NCBI GenBank assembly: GCA_001516025.1
Contig: LOEU01000017.1
Coordinates: 1-64,000 of the forward strand
Source: a bacterium BRH_c32
GTDB taxonomy: Bacteria > Bacteroidota > Ignavibacteria > Ignavibacteriales > Melioribacteraceae
Length of the DNA: 64,000 nt
Direction: 5' to 3'
Of the stretch, positions 48,077-55,812 are shown one piece after another. The translations under genes were made by a program, and so were the position numbers. Within the stretch, counting starts at the first letter, position 1, and each line of letters opens with the position of its first letter. The notes beneath the pieces were generated by a model. The model was given only the letters and a program-made list of their open reading frames with translations. It made no database searches and was not told the origin of the DNA.

Positions 48077-48424
48077 ATGAAACCAAAGAAAATAAAATTA
48101 CACAAAGACGAATCGATATTGGAGATCATTTGGGATAATGATTTTGTTCATCGATTCCCATTAAAATTTTTAAGAGATGAATCTCCCGATGCCGGCAATA
48201 AAGGGGAAACGATTATGTGGAAGCATTATCCGCCACCACCAAAAGGTCCGGATAAACCGGGAAAATATGAGATTGAGAAAATCGACAAGGTCGGTAATTA
48301 CGGAATCCAAATTAAATGGAAAGATGGTAATGACGATGGCATCTATTCGTGGGATCTGCTTGTGCAAATGGGAGATTTAATCGAAGTAAAAAACAATCTC
48401 CGCAAAGATTTAGATAATGAATAA
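48077..48424 (+). CDS. DUF971 (GBBH-like N-terminal) protein without the cysteine pair
   Basis: This 115-residue protein matches the DUF971 fold: strands EIIWDNDFVHRFPLKFLR, then VGNYGIQIKWKDGNDDGIYSW with WDLL. In most relatives the loop after LR has a CPCAxC zinc site; here it reads RDESPDAGNKGE, so the cysteines are missing. The function of this family in bacteria is debated; it is often found near Fe-S assembly factors. It follows pdp by 14 bp and AAGGGA lies about 9 nt before its ATG. Confidence 0.82.
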   Translation: MKPKKIKLHKDESILEIIWDNDFVHRFPLKFLRDESPDAGNKGETIMWKHYPPPPKGPDKPGKYEIEKIDKVGNYGIQIKWKDGNDDGIYSWDLLVQMGDLIEVKNNLRKDLDNE

Positions 48425-48580
48425 ATAGATAAAAGTTGTAAAGATAGAAAAGGTAAAGATTAGTTTAGAAAAAAAGGGTTCTGCCATTAATAAATCTAAT
48501 CTTCACAACGAAATATCATCAGGAAAAAATGTAGGAAAAGACGTTTGGTAAAAACATTTTAAAGAGTAGTGAAATTTTCA

Positions 48581-48610
48581 GCAGGCATTATGGATTAAAT
48601 TAATGCCTGC
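48581..48610. terminator. Hairpin terminator between DUF971 and TlpA genes
   Basis: A perfect 10-bp stem (GCAGGCATTA and complement) with a 10-nt loop lies between the convergent stops at 48424 and 48620. It lacks a good T run, so it is a plausible but weak terminator for the minus-strand redox operon. Confidence 0.55.
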
Positions 48611-48619
48611 TAAATAAAA

Positions 48620-49228
48620 TTATAATAGCTCTTTTATATGATTTTCATAAACAGACATGGATACAAGTCCTTCGTGCATTGCTACAACGGAACCTTTCTT
48701 ATCAATTATAAATGATGTAGGTATAGCTCTAATTCCGCCATAAGACTGATATACACCCATATTGCCATAAACAATCGGATAATTAATTCCATACTCTTTT
48801 ATGAATGGAACTACTTTATCTTTGGTATCGGAATCGGTAGAAATACCAATAATCTCCACACCCTTACTGCCATATTTTTTCTTAAGAGCAACTAAATCAG
48901 GAATACCTTTACGACATGGGGGACACCATGTAGCCCAGAAATCAATAATTACTACTTTACCTTTTAGATCGGAAAGTTTAAGAGTTTTTCCATCCGATGT
49001 CGGTAAATTAAAATCAGGTGCCGGTGTTGATTTACTCTGTGGTTCAGAAGCAGCGAGATAATTTGGAGGATATGGACCTTTCTCCGGTTCTGATCCTGTA
49101 TTATTTAGTACGAATAAGACAACAACTAAGCCAATAAAGAAACCGGTATAGATCCAATTCTTCTGTTTTTTAGTTAAGCCCGTAGCTTCATTCTTTTTTG
49201 ATTTATTTTTATCAACCATTATTTCCAA
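48620..49228 (-). CDS. TlpA/ResA-type membrane-anchored thioredoxin
   Basis: This 202-residue protein has an N-terminal span (about 25-42, WIYTGFFIGLVVVLFVL) and a periplasmic thioredoxin domain (about 68-202) with the active site FWATWCPPCRKG (Cys102/Cys105) and cis-Pro in IRAIPTSFII. Proteins of this type reduce disulfides outside the cell membrane, for example in cytochrome c assembly or of sulfur carriers. It is the last of three co-oriented genes with DUF1858 and DUF6132 proteins; the gap to the DUF1858 gene is 3 bp. GGA lies about 9 nt upstream of the start. Confidence 0.92.
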   Translation of the reverse strand: MEIMVDKNKSKKNEATGLTKKQKNWIYTGFFIGLVVVLFVLNNTGSEPEKGPYPPNYLAASEPQSKSTPAPDFNLPTSDGKTLKLSDLKGKVVIIDFWATWCPPCRKGIPDLVALKKKYGSKGVEIIGISTDSDTKDKVVPFIKEYGINYPIVYGNMGVYQSYGGIRAIPTSFIIDKKGSVVAMHEGLVSMSVYENHIKELL

Positions 49229-49231
49229 TCC

Positions 49232-49453
49232 TTATTTTTTATTCAATAATTTATTAAGGTCATCTACAAAGATAGAAATTTCTTTATCAGAAAATCCTTT
49301 TTCTTTGCATGCATTTTCTAAAGAACCCCAAATTGGCTCGCCGCACCTTAAACATCTAATGCCCATTTCCATTAAATAGGCAACTGATTCGGGAACTTCT
49401 TTTATAAGGTCTTCGATCTCTATCTCTTTTTTAATTTCAACTATCTGATTCAC
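49232..49453 (-). CDS. DUF1858 domain protein
   Basis: This 73-residue protein matches the DUF1858 domain: a helical unit with VPESVAYLMEMGIRCLRCGEP, in which Cys34 and Cys37 form a CxxC pair. DUF1858 members are often found with sulfur- or iron-handling proteins and may bind metal or carry sulfur; the exact role is not known. It overlaps the upstream DUF6132 gene by 17 bp and ends 3 bp before the TlpA gene. Confidence 0.85.
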   Translation of the reverse strand: MNQIVEIKKEIEIEDLIKEVPESVAYLMEMGIRCLRCGEPIWGSLENACKEKGFSDKEISIFVDDLNKLLNKK

Positions 49454-49649
49454 TTTTTTGTTCCTTTTTCTTCGTTAAGGGGAATATATAAATTAAGCCA
49501 ATCAAACCGCCATACATTGTAGAAATCCAAGGATTGCTCGTAATTGGACAAGTGCCCGTATTGCAGCCGATGAAATAATAGTAAGAATACCCAAGAACCG
49601 CTCCAAGAAGAACCGGAAAAGATTTTTTTAGCACAATTTTATAATTCAC
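49437..49649 (-). CDS. DUF6132-like two-span protein with GCxxGxCPIT motif
   Basis: This 70-residue protein has two spans (about 8-26 and 45-60) and, between them, GCNTGTCPITSNPW with Cys29 and Cys34, which matches the small DUF6132-type family. A GTG start with GGAA 8 nt upstream is used. Paired cysteines on the outer face suggest redox or sulfur chemistry with the TlpA thioredoxin encoded by the same operon. It overlaps the DUF1858 gene by 17 bp, so translation is coupled. The family name is from memory and should be checked. Confidence 0.72.
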   Translation of the reverse strand: MNYKIVLKKSFPVLLGAVLGYSYYYFIGCNTGTCPITSNPWISTMYGGLIGLIYIFPLTKKKEQKSESDS

Positions 49650-49792
49650 ACAAAAATTCCTTCTTTAATCAAATATCTATTTTTCATTAGATGCTAAAAT
49701 TTATATTTAGTTTCAATTCTTATTCTTGCTCTTATATAACTGATTTGATACTTTATGATAATTAATTTTAATAATTAAGACCGGAGCCGCAA

Positions 49793-50584
49793 ATGACATC
49801 ATACGAAAAACATTTGTATATGATAGTCTTCCCGATCAATGCTTTAGTAGCCTCACAACTCGAACCGGATCAGTTCGGCGAACACTATACAATTGGGAGC
49901 GCGAAACATTTCAGCGGTAAGGTAATATTTGCCGAAATTGATATAAATTTCAGAAATAAATATTTCGATATCGATAAGTATCTCGCTCAAACTATTCCGC
50001 ATGACGACGGTCAACCTAAAAAAACTAAATTCATCTCATCTTATAATGTTTTAGAGAACATCAAATTATCGGCGATTCAAACACTACATCTATGCACAAC
50101 AAATGGGAAAGTCTTGCCTATTCTGCCGGAAGAATATACAGCATATAACGAGCCGGGAAAAATTCGGATATATCAAGAGATAACTCCACTCGAAACTCTT
50201 GTTGCCTCCACAAAAGATCAAAGACAATTTGGTAAGTTTATTACCACCGGTTCAAAATCTAAGGGTGCTCCAAAAATCTGTTTTACTCAAATTGAATTTG
50301 ATATCGAAAATTTTATTCGAGAAAATAAGAATAAAGAGATATTCAATATTGAGCTTCCGGGGGTTAATCCTTATCGCATATATGACTGCTTAAATGAACT
50401 AAAAGAACAACCCGAAAAACTTACAAAAACCTTGACTTTAGGTAGCTTATTGCGCGATTTATCATATAAATTATTGCGTCATGGTTTCTGGTTCTTTGGT
50501 GATGACGAAATTAAATTCTTCCCAATGCCATCTTTAAACGAACTCGAAACGAAATACTTTTCTTGGTGGAAGCATGTAAGATGA
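49793..50584 (+). CDS. Protein of unknown function with an internal duplication
   Basis: This 263-residue cytosolic protein is not a family I recognise. It shows two similar segments: residues about 12-52 (PINALVASQLEPDQFGEHYT, then GKVIFAEIDI) and about 130-170 (PLETLVASTKDQRQFGKFIT, then PKICFTQIEF). Shared features are LVAS, QFG, a T-G-S turn and an F/I-x-Q/E-I-D/E strand. The C-terminus is helical and basic (LSYKLLRHGFWFFG, FSWWKHVR). No signal peptide or catalytic motif is visible. It stands alone, with a hairpin after it. Confidence 0.65.
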   Translation: MTSYEKHLYMIVFPINALVASQLEPDQFGEHYTIGSAKHFSGKVIFAEIDINFRNKYFDIDKYLAQTIPHDDGQPKKTKFISSYNVLENIKLSAIQTLHLCTTNGKVLPILPEEYTAYNEPGKIRIYQEITPLETLVASTKDQRQFGKFITTGSKSKGAPKICFTQIEFDIENFIRENKNKEIFNIELPGVNPYRIYDCLNELKEQPEKLTKTLTLGSLLRDLSYKLLRHGFWFFGDDEIKFFPMPSLNELETKYFSWWKHVR

Positions 50585-50632
50585 TTGTTTTATAATACGC
50601 TACCTTTAAACATAATTTAAACCCCCCGCATT

Positions 50633-50653
50633 TAATGTGGGGGATTTTATTCT
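50633..50653 (+). terminator. Hairpin terminator after the duplicated-domain gene
   Basis: A GC-rich stem (CCCCCGCAT with ATGTGGGGG, one G-T pair) with a 3-nt loop is followed by ATTTTAT, about 50 bp after the stop at 50584. Confidence 0.75.
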
Positions 50654-50827
50654 GCCCTCCTTCCTGATTTCATCAATGAATATTATTCGCTCACTAAAGC
50701 AACCATAAAGCACAATTGCCATTCCAAGCGTCTTTAACAATGCGACATCGTATCAATATTTTAAATTATTAAGTGGATTAATTCGATAATATATCTTATA
50801 ATATAAACCAAAATAAGAGAGACTGTC

Positions 50828-51325
50828 GTGTTTGTTCAAAAAGAAAATGTAATCGAAAATAAAAATGAGTTGAAATTAAAGGCAAAGGAATTAGAGAATT
50901 TCATCCGCTATAATATTCCTATGACCGATTATTTAGATATTTCGATAAAAGAACTAAAACCGTACTCCATTATTGTTTCCGCACCATTAAAACCAAATGG
51001 CAATCATTATGGAACAGTGTTCGGAGGAAGTATCTCTACTTTAGGAATTGTCTCCTGTTGGGCTTTGCTCCATCAAAAAATGATTGATGATTCCGTTAAG
51101 GGTATATTAGTTATTCAACAAAGCAATACTGAATTTTTGAGACCTGCACGCGGAGAGTTTGAAGCACGATGTAACTCATTAGATGAATCTTCTTGGCAGC
51201 AATTTATGGATGATTTCGCTCTTAAAGGAAAAGCAAAAAAGATGATGCGCTCCGAATTATATTGCGGCGAAGAGCTAATTGCCGTAATGGAAGGTAATTA
51301 TACTGCTTTAGGAAAAGCTCGTTAG
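50828..51325 (+). CDS. Hotdog-fold thioesterase (YiiD C-terminal domain type)
   Basis: This 165-residue protein has the thioesterase-like fold of the YiiD C-terminal family: YNIPMTDYLDISIKEL, then NGNHYGTVFGGSISTLGIVS (hotdog helix with the GGS turn) and the strands FLRPARGEFEARC and MRSELYCGEELIAVMEG. It probably hydrolyses an acyl thioester; no substrate is known. It starts with GTG and has a purine-rich sequence upstream. Its stop overlaps that of the convergent PLP-enzyme gene by four bases. Confidence 0.82.
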   Translation: MFVQKENVIENKNELKLKAKELENFIRYNIPMTDYLDISIKELKPYSIIVSAPLKPNGNHYGTVFGGSISTLGIVSCWALLHQKMIDDSVKGILVIQQSNTEFLRPARGEFEARCNSLDESSWQQFMDDFALKGKAKKMMRSELYCGEELIAVMEGNYTALGKAR

Positions 51326-52251
51326 AAATAATTTATCTTGCGATTATCTAATCTATGATTCATTCCCTCAATCCCTTGCAAGCCACCGGTATGGATCGCC
51401 AGAACCGTTTTTCCTTCGGGAATAAAACCCGACTTTATTGATTCATTGAGTCCAAACATCATTTTACCTGTATAAACGGGATCAAGCTGAATCTCATTTA
51501 ATTTATAGAACTCCTCTATAAAAGCTAATAATTCCGGTTTCGTTTTTGCGTATCCTCCGAAATGATAATCTTTTATCAAATCAAAATTATTATACGAGGA
51601 GGAGGAATGAAGATTAACAAAATTATTTATTTCACCTCTTAAAAATTCAGCACCTTTTAGAACCGGAAAAACATAAATAAATTTTTCTCCTCTTAAAGAA
51701 GAGATAATTCCTGCTGCGGTACCTCCCGTCCCGGCGGCAAGGGCAATATAGTCATAATCAATATCGATATTATCCAAAATTTCCGCAGCCCCTTTAATTG
51801 CAAGTTTATTGCTTCCCCCCTCGGGGACATAAAAAAATTCTCCATATTTTTCTTTTAGCTTAGCCTTAAATTCATCGGTGTGTTTTAATCGATATTCGCT
51901 TCTTGGTACGTATTCTATTTTCATTCCATTTTGTGCTGCGAATTTAAGAGTGGGATTTATCGGATAAGTAAGTTCTCCTCTGATGATCCCTATGCCTTCA
52001 AAACCAAAAAGTTTGCAGGCATACGAAAAAGCATGTATATGATTTGAGTATGCTCCGCCGAATGAAATCAAGCGGTTTATATTATTTTCGAGAGCATATA
52101 GAATATTGTATTTTAATTTATAGAATTTATTTCCTGATATAAAAATATCCGTTAAATCGTCCCTCTTCATAAATACATTCACGGGAATATTATTTCCCGG
52201 AAATTTAATTTGCTGAATCGGAACAATCGGATTATTTTCAAAAATATTCAT
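51322..52251 (-). CDS. ACC deaminase / D-cysteine desulfhydrase family enzyme
   Basis: This 309-residue PLP enzyme belongs to the tryptophan-synthase-beta-like fold group that breaks D-cysteine or 1-aminocyclopropane carboxylate. The Schiff-base lysine sits in SGNKFYKLKYN, the substrate loop in SFGGAYSNHIHAFSY, and the phosphate-binding loop in LAAGTGGTAAGI. Length matches the family. It is the last in a minus-strand series after a polysaccharide deacetylase gene. Without structural data the substrate remains open; D-cysteine desulfhydrase is the commoner assignment. Confidence 0.88.
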   Translation of the reverse strand: MNIFENNPIVPIQQIKFPGNNIPVNVFMKRDDLTDIFISGNKFYKLKYNILYALENNINRLISFGGAYSNHIHAFSYACKLFGFEGIGIIRGELTYPINPTLKFAAQNGMKIEYVPRSEYRLKHTDEFKAKLKEKYGEFFYVPEGGSNKLAIKGAAEILDNIDIDYDYIALAAGTGGTAAGIISSLRGEKFIYVFPVLKGAEFLRGEINNFVNLHSSSSYNNFDLIKDYHFGGYAKTKPELLAFIEEFYKLNEIQLDPVYTGKMMFGLNESIKSGFIPEGKTVLAIHTGGLQGIEGMNHRLDNRKINYF

Positions 52252-52283
52252 CTACTTAGCTCTCTAAAAAAATAGAAAAGTTG

Positions 52284-53219
52284 TTATTCATCATATCCTG
52301 AGTATTCGGATATCCAACTGCTTATTCTCGGCTCACCTGCAAAGAAATCCTTTTTCTTTCCTTGGGCTAATGCCCATCGATCCATCCAAGAGATGCCGGC
52401 TCTGCCCGTAAATACATCAGGCAATAGATAAACTTTATCCTTTAATGCTTCTTCAAGCGAAATGAAATTATATCCCTCTTTTTCAATTTGCGATAAAAGA
52501 AGATCAATATAATCAGCATTGAGTGCATTAGAATGAATGAGTAGAATATGTTTAATATTTCTTCCGAAAAGTTTCTCGGATTGCTTCTCATAAAACCTAA
52601 CCTTATCAATCATATAAGGAATATAATCCTTTGCAATTTTCTTCATCAAGAGAGAATCACCTGCGAGAAGTGCTTTCTGATACGAAAAGGCATAAATCCA
52701 TTCTGAATTATCGATTGTAACCGGAGCTATCTTATATCCATTTTCTCTTAAGAAGTTATTAACACTATCTTTTATTTCCAAACTTCTCCCTGTATGAAGA
52801 TAAGGGTGCCGAAAATATCGGAGCTGACCGCCTGCTTTTTTTATCATTGGTTTTATTTGAGTTTCACCTTTTAATATATCTGCCTCAAATTCACTAACAG
52901 TAGAATTATGCAATCCTTTATGAGAATATGTATGATTGCCTAACTCCATTCCCGATTCAAGCCATAATTTTAGTAACTCTAACTTCGCCGGATTTATTTT
53001 TCCATCTGTTTCCAATTTATTTTCATTTACAAAGCCAATTGCCGAAATTTTTTCTGCACTTAATTTCTTTAGAAGTTTTTGCGTATAATAACTTTGCATT
53101 TCGGTTGATGTAGTGCCATTCTGTTGGAATGGCAAATCATCTATCGTTACGCAAATCTCTTTATTTGATTGCGACATAATTATACTGCTAAACAACAAAA
53201 AGAATAATATATTTTTCAT
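52284..53219 (-). CDS. Exported polysaccharide deacetylase (NodB fold)
   Basis: This 311-residue protein has a signal peptide (KNILFFLLFSSIIMSQ) and a NodB-homology domain with catalytic Asp in TIDDLPFQQNG, the metal motif GNHTYSH, and RYFRHPYLHTG. Enzymes of this class remove N-acetyl groups from chitin-like or peptidoglycan glycans. The C-terminal region (about 240-311) ends in a Trp-rich segment. It lies 7 bp after an amidohydrolase gene on the same strand and is probably in its operon with truA. Confidence 0.88.
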   Translation of the reverse strand: MKNILFFLLFSSIIMSQSNKEICVTIDDLPFQQNGTTSTEMQSYYTQKLLKKLSAEKISAIGFVNENKLETDGKINPAKLELLKLWLESGMELGNHTYSHKGLHNSTVSEFEADILKGETQIKPMIKKAGGQLRYFRHPYLHTGRSLEIKDSVNNFLRENGYKIAPVTIDNSEWIYAFSYQKALLAGDSLLMKKIAKDYIPYMIDKVRFYEKQSEKLFGRNIKHILLIHSNALNADYIDLLLSQIEKEGYNFISLEEALKDKVYLLPDVFTGRAGISWMDRWALAQGKKKDFFAGEPRISSWISEYSGYDE

Positions 53220-53226
53220 CTTTACC

Positions 53227-54930
53227 TTATTTTTGATTGTATTTTATTTCTCCGCCTACAACTGTATAATGCACACGAGTATTAAGTATTTCCTCTTCGC
53301 TGCATTTAAGTAAATCATTAGAAAGCACAACAAAATCTGCAAGTTTACCTGGCTTCAAACTTCCTTTAATATCTTCCTCGAATGCCGCATAAGCACCATT
53401 AATTGTATATGTCTTTAATGCTTCTTGACGTGTCAATTTTTGAGCAGGATAAAACAAAGATCCATCTGAGGTACTTCTTGTAACGGCAGCATAAAAACAA
53501 GGTATCGGATTAACTTTTTCAATCGGTGAATCTGTACCGTTACAAATTATTGCACCCGAATCGGTTAATTTTCTCCAAATGTAAGCTCCTTCTTCGGCTC
53601 TTTTTTCACCAATTCTTTTGACAACAAATGATGCATCAGAAGTGCAGTGGATCGATTGCATTGCCGCAATAACTCCAAGCTCTCCAAATCTGCCAATATC
53701 AGCCGGATTAAGATGCTGAGCATGTTCTATTCTCCATCTATAATTCTTTGAATCTTTTCCCAATACCGATTCATATAGATTAAGTACTTCTCTATTAGCT
53801 CTATCGCCAATAGCATGAATCATTAATTGAAAACCATTGTTTTTGGCAATTTGAGCAGTCTCTTTTAATTCTTCCATCCAAGTAACGTTCTGGCCATAAG
53901 CACCGGGAAGATCATCGTAAGGTTCTAACATCCATGCGCCTCTTGAGCCGAGTGCTCCATCTGCATATTTTTTAATTCCGTTTACGGTAAGATGATTTTT
54001 TCCATAACCCTTAATTTTATAATCGGCAATTTTCTTTTTTAATATATCATTGGGTTCATGCAGCATTATATCAAGTCTAACATCTATTAGACTTGAATCC
54101 ACGAGTACTTTTAATAGATCAATTTCGTCGAATGTAGAACCTGCATCATAGAAGGAAGTAATACCTCTTTTCATACACTCTTCGGATGCTAATAAATATC
54201 CTTTCCGGTCGTAATCACGTTTCTGTGCATCAGTCCATTTATCCTTATAATCATCATATAATTTAGAAATTAATAGTTCGGCGTTTTCTTCAAAGACTCC
54301 GATTGCATTACCGAGTGAATCACGGACAATCTTTCCGCCTGCCGGATCGGCTGTGGATTTATTTATTCCCGCTAAGTCCATTGCTCTTTTATTCGCAAAT
54401 ACTGCATGCCCGCTTGCATGAGATAGCATTACCGGGTTTAGTTTTGATGCTTTGCTAAGACCCTCGTGGACGGGATAACCTTCCACATTGATTTCGGGTT
54501 TAGGATCAAACTTTTCCTGATGCCACCCTCTTCCAACAATCCATTCTCCGGGAGTGGAATTATCGGCTGCTTTTGCTACCATTGCCACAACCTCATCCCA
54601 ATTTTTTGCAGTTGTTAAATCCAAAATCATTAATGAATGCCCTAATCCAAGAAAATGAGCATGGCTTTCATAAAATCCGGGCATTAAGAATTTACCCTCT
54701 AAATCTATTGTCTTAGTTGAGTCTCCTATATAATCTTCAATATCGTCCGTATAGCCGATTGCAAGAATTGTATCTCCTTTGACTGCAATAGCTTCAGAGA
54801 TTACATCTCCATCCATTGTTACAACTTTACCATTTATAAATACAAGGTCAGCTTTTTCCAAATTATTCCCTCCACAATTAAAAAGCAGTGAAGCTAATGC
54901 AAACAATAAAATTAATTTTGTCAGTTTCAT
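53227..54930 (-). CDS. Amidohydrolase (YtcJ-like), lipoprotein
   Basis: This 567-residue metal-dependent hydrolase has a lipoprotein signal (LILLFALASLLFNCGG, Cys19) and an amidohydrolase_3 fold. Metal ligands are visible in ESHAHFLGLG (HxH), MIHAIGDRANREV and EHAQHLNP, with the catalytic Asp in NGTDSPIEKVNP. Members hydrolyse C-N bonds, but the substrate here is unknown. Its ATG overlaps the truA stop by one base (TAATG), so it is translationally coupled to truA, and the deacetylase follows after 7 bp. Confidence 0.9.
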   Translation of the reverse strand: MKLTKLILLFALASLLFNCGGNNLEKADLVFINGKVVTMDGDVISEAIAVKGDTILAIGYTDDIEDYIGDSTKTIDLEGKFLMPGFYESHAHFLGLGHSLMILDLTTAKNWDEVVAMVAKAADNSTPGEWIVGRGWHQEKFDPKPEINVEGYPVHEGLSKASKLNPVMLSHASGHAVFANKRAMDLAGINKSTADPAGGKIVRDSLGNAIGVFEENAELLISKLYDDYKDKWTDAQKRDYDRKGYLLASEECMKRGITSFYDAGSTFDEIDLLKVLVDSSLIDVRLDIMLHEPNDILKKKIADYKIKGYGKNHLTVNGIKKYADGALGSRGAWMLEPYDDLPGAYGQNVTWMEELKETAQIAKNNGFQLMIHAIGDRANREVLNLYESVLGKDSKNYRWRIEHAQHLNPADIGRFGELGVIAAMQSIHCTSDASFVVKRIGEKRAEEGAYIWRKLTDSGAIICNGTDSPIEKVNPIPCFYAAVTRSTSDGSLFYPAQKLTRQEALKTYTINGAYAAFEEDIKGSLKPGKLADFVVLSNDLLKCSEEEILNTRVHYTVVGGEIKYNQK

Positions 54931-55745
54931 TATTTCCTCTTTTTATTTTTTTTATTATAAACGACTGGAACCAGATTAATTGTCGGCTTAATTTCCTTAT
55001 AAACCGGATTCTTCTCATAAAATACAGATTCAAGAAATAGTCCCGATGGTGGAGCGGTAAATTTAGCCGGCTCATTACTTCTATTTTTTAGGTAATAGAT
55101 AATATCATTTTCATTTTGTTTCCCTCTTCCGATCTCGACAAGCATTCCTACAATTCTACGAACCATCTTCCACAAAAAATGCGAACCTGAAATTCTTAAT
55201 ACAATTAAGCTGTCGGTTTCGAGAAATTCAATTTTATTTAATAATACTTTTGTTGATTTTTCTTCATCGTCGATATCGCAAAAAGAAACAAAATCATTCA
55301 TACCTTCAAATAATATAGCCGCTTTTTTCATCTTTTGAACGTCAAGATCATCTTTTATCCACCAAACATACGGTTTTCCGAATGCTGTTCTTCTTTTGGC
55401 AATCTGATAAATATAACTTCTTTCTTCGGCACTATGACGAGCATGAAATTTATTATCCACTTTTTCCACTTCTAAAATATTTATATCGAAGGGGAGAAGA
55501 TCATTTAATTTCATTCTGATGATTTCAGGTCCGAGCATTGTATCTACGTCCAAATGAGCCACTTGATTTAGAGCATGAACACCCGCATCAGTTCTTCCCG
55601 ATCCCATTAAGTTACATTTACCTCTTCCAAAAATCTCGTCTGCCGCATCAAATATTTTTCCTTGAACGGTCTTGCTGTTTTTTTGCATCTGCCAACCGCT
55701 GTATCGAGTACCTTCATATTCAATATGCAACTTAAATTTACTCAT
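54930..55745 (-). CDS. truA: tRNA pseudouridine(38-40) synthase
   Basis: This 271-residue enzyme makes pseudouridine at positions 38-40 of tRNAs. The catalytic aspartate is in GSGRTDAGVHALNQVAHL, with YEGTRYSGWQMQ at the start and GSHFLWKMVRRIVGMLVEIG near the end. Length is typical. AAGGAT lies about 7 nt before the ATG. It is the first gene of a minus-strand operon ending with the PLP enzyme; its last codons overlap the amidohydrolase start. Confidence 0.96.
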   Translation of the reverse strand: MSKFKLHIEYEGTRYSGWQMQKNSKTVQGKIFDAADEIFGRGKCNLMGSGRTDAGVHALNQVAHLDVDTMLGPEIIRMKLNDLLPFDINILEVEKVDNKFHARHSAEERSYIYQIAKRRTAFGKPYVWWIKDDLDVQKMKKAAILFEGMNDFVSFCDIDDEEKSTKVLLNKIEFLETDSLIVLRISGSHFLWKMVRRIVGMLVEIGRGKQNENDIIYYLKNRSNEPAKFTAPPSGLFLESVFYEKNPVYKEIKPTINLVPVVYNKKNKKRK

Positions 55746-55812
55746 ATCATCCTTATTTTAATGGAATCGGTTACTTTTTTTTATATTTTTATAATTAAAA
55801 ATAAGCAAAATT

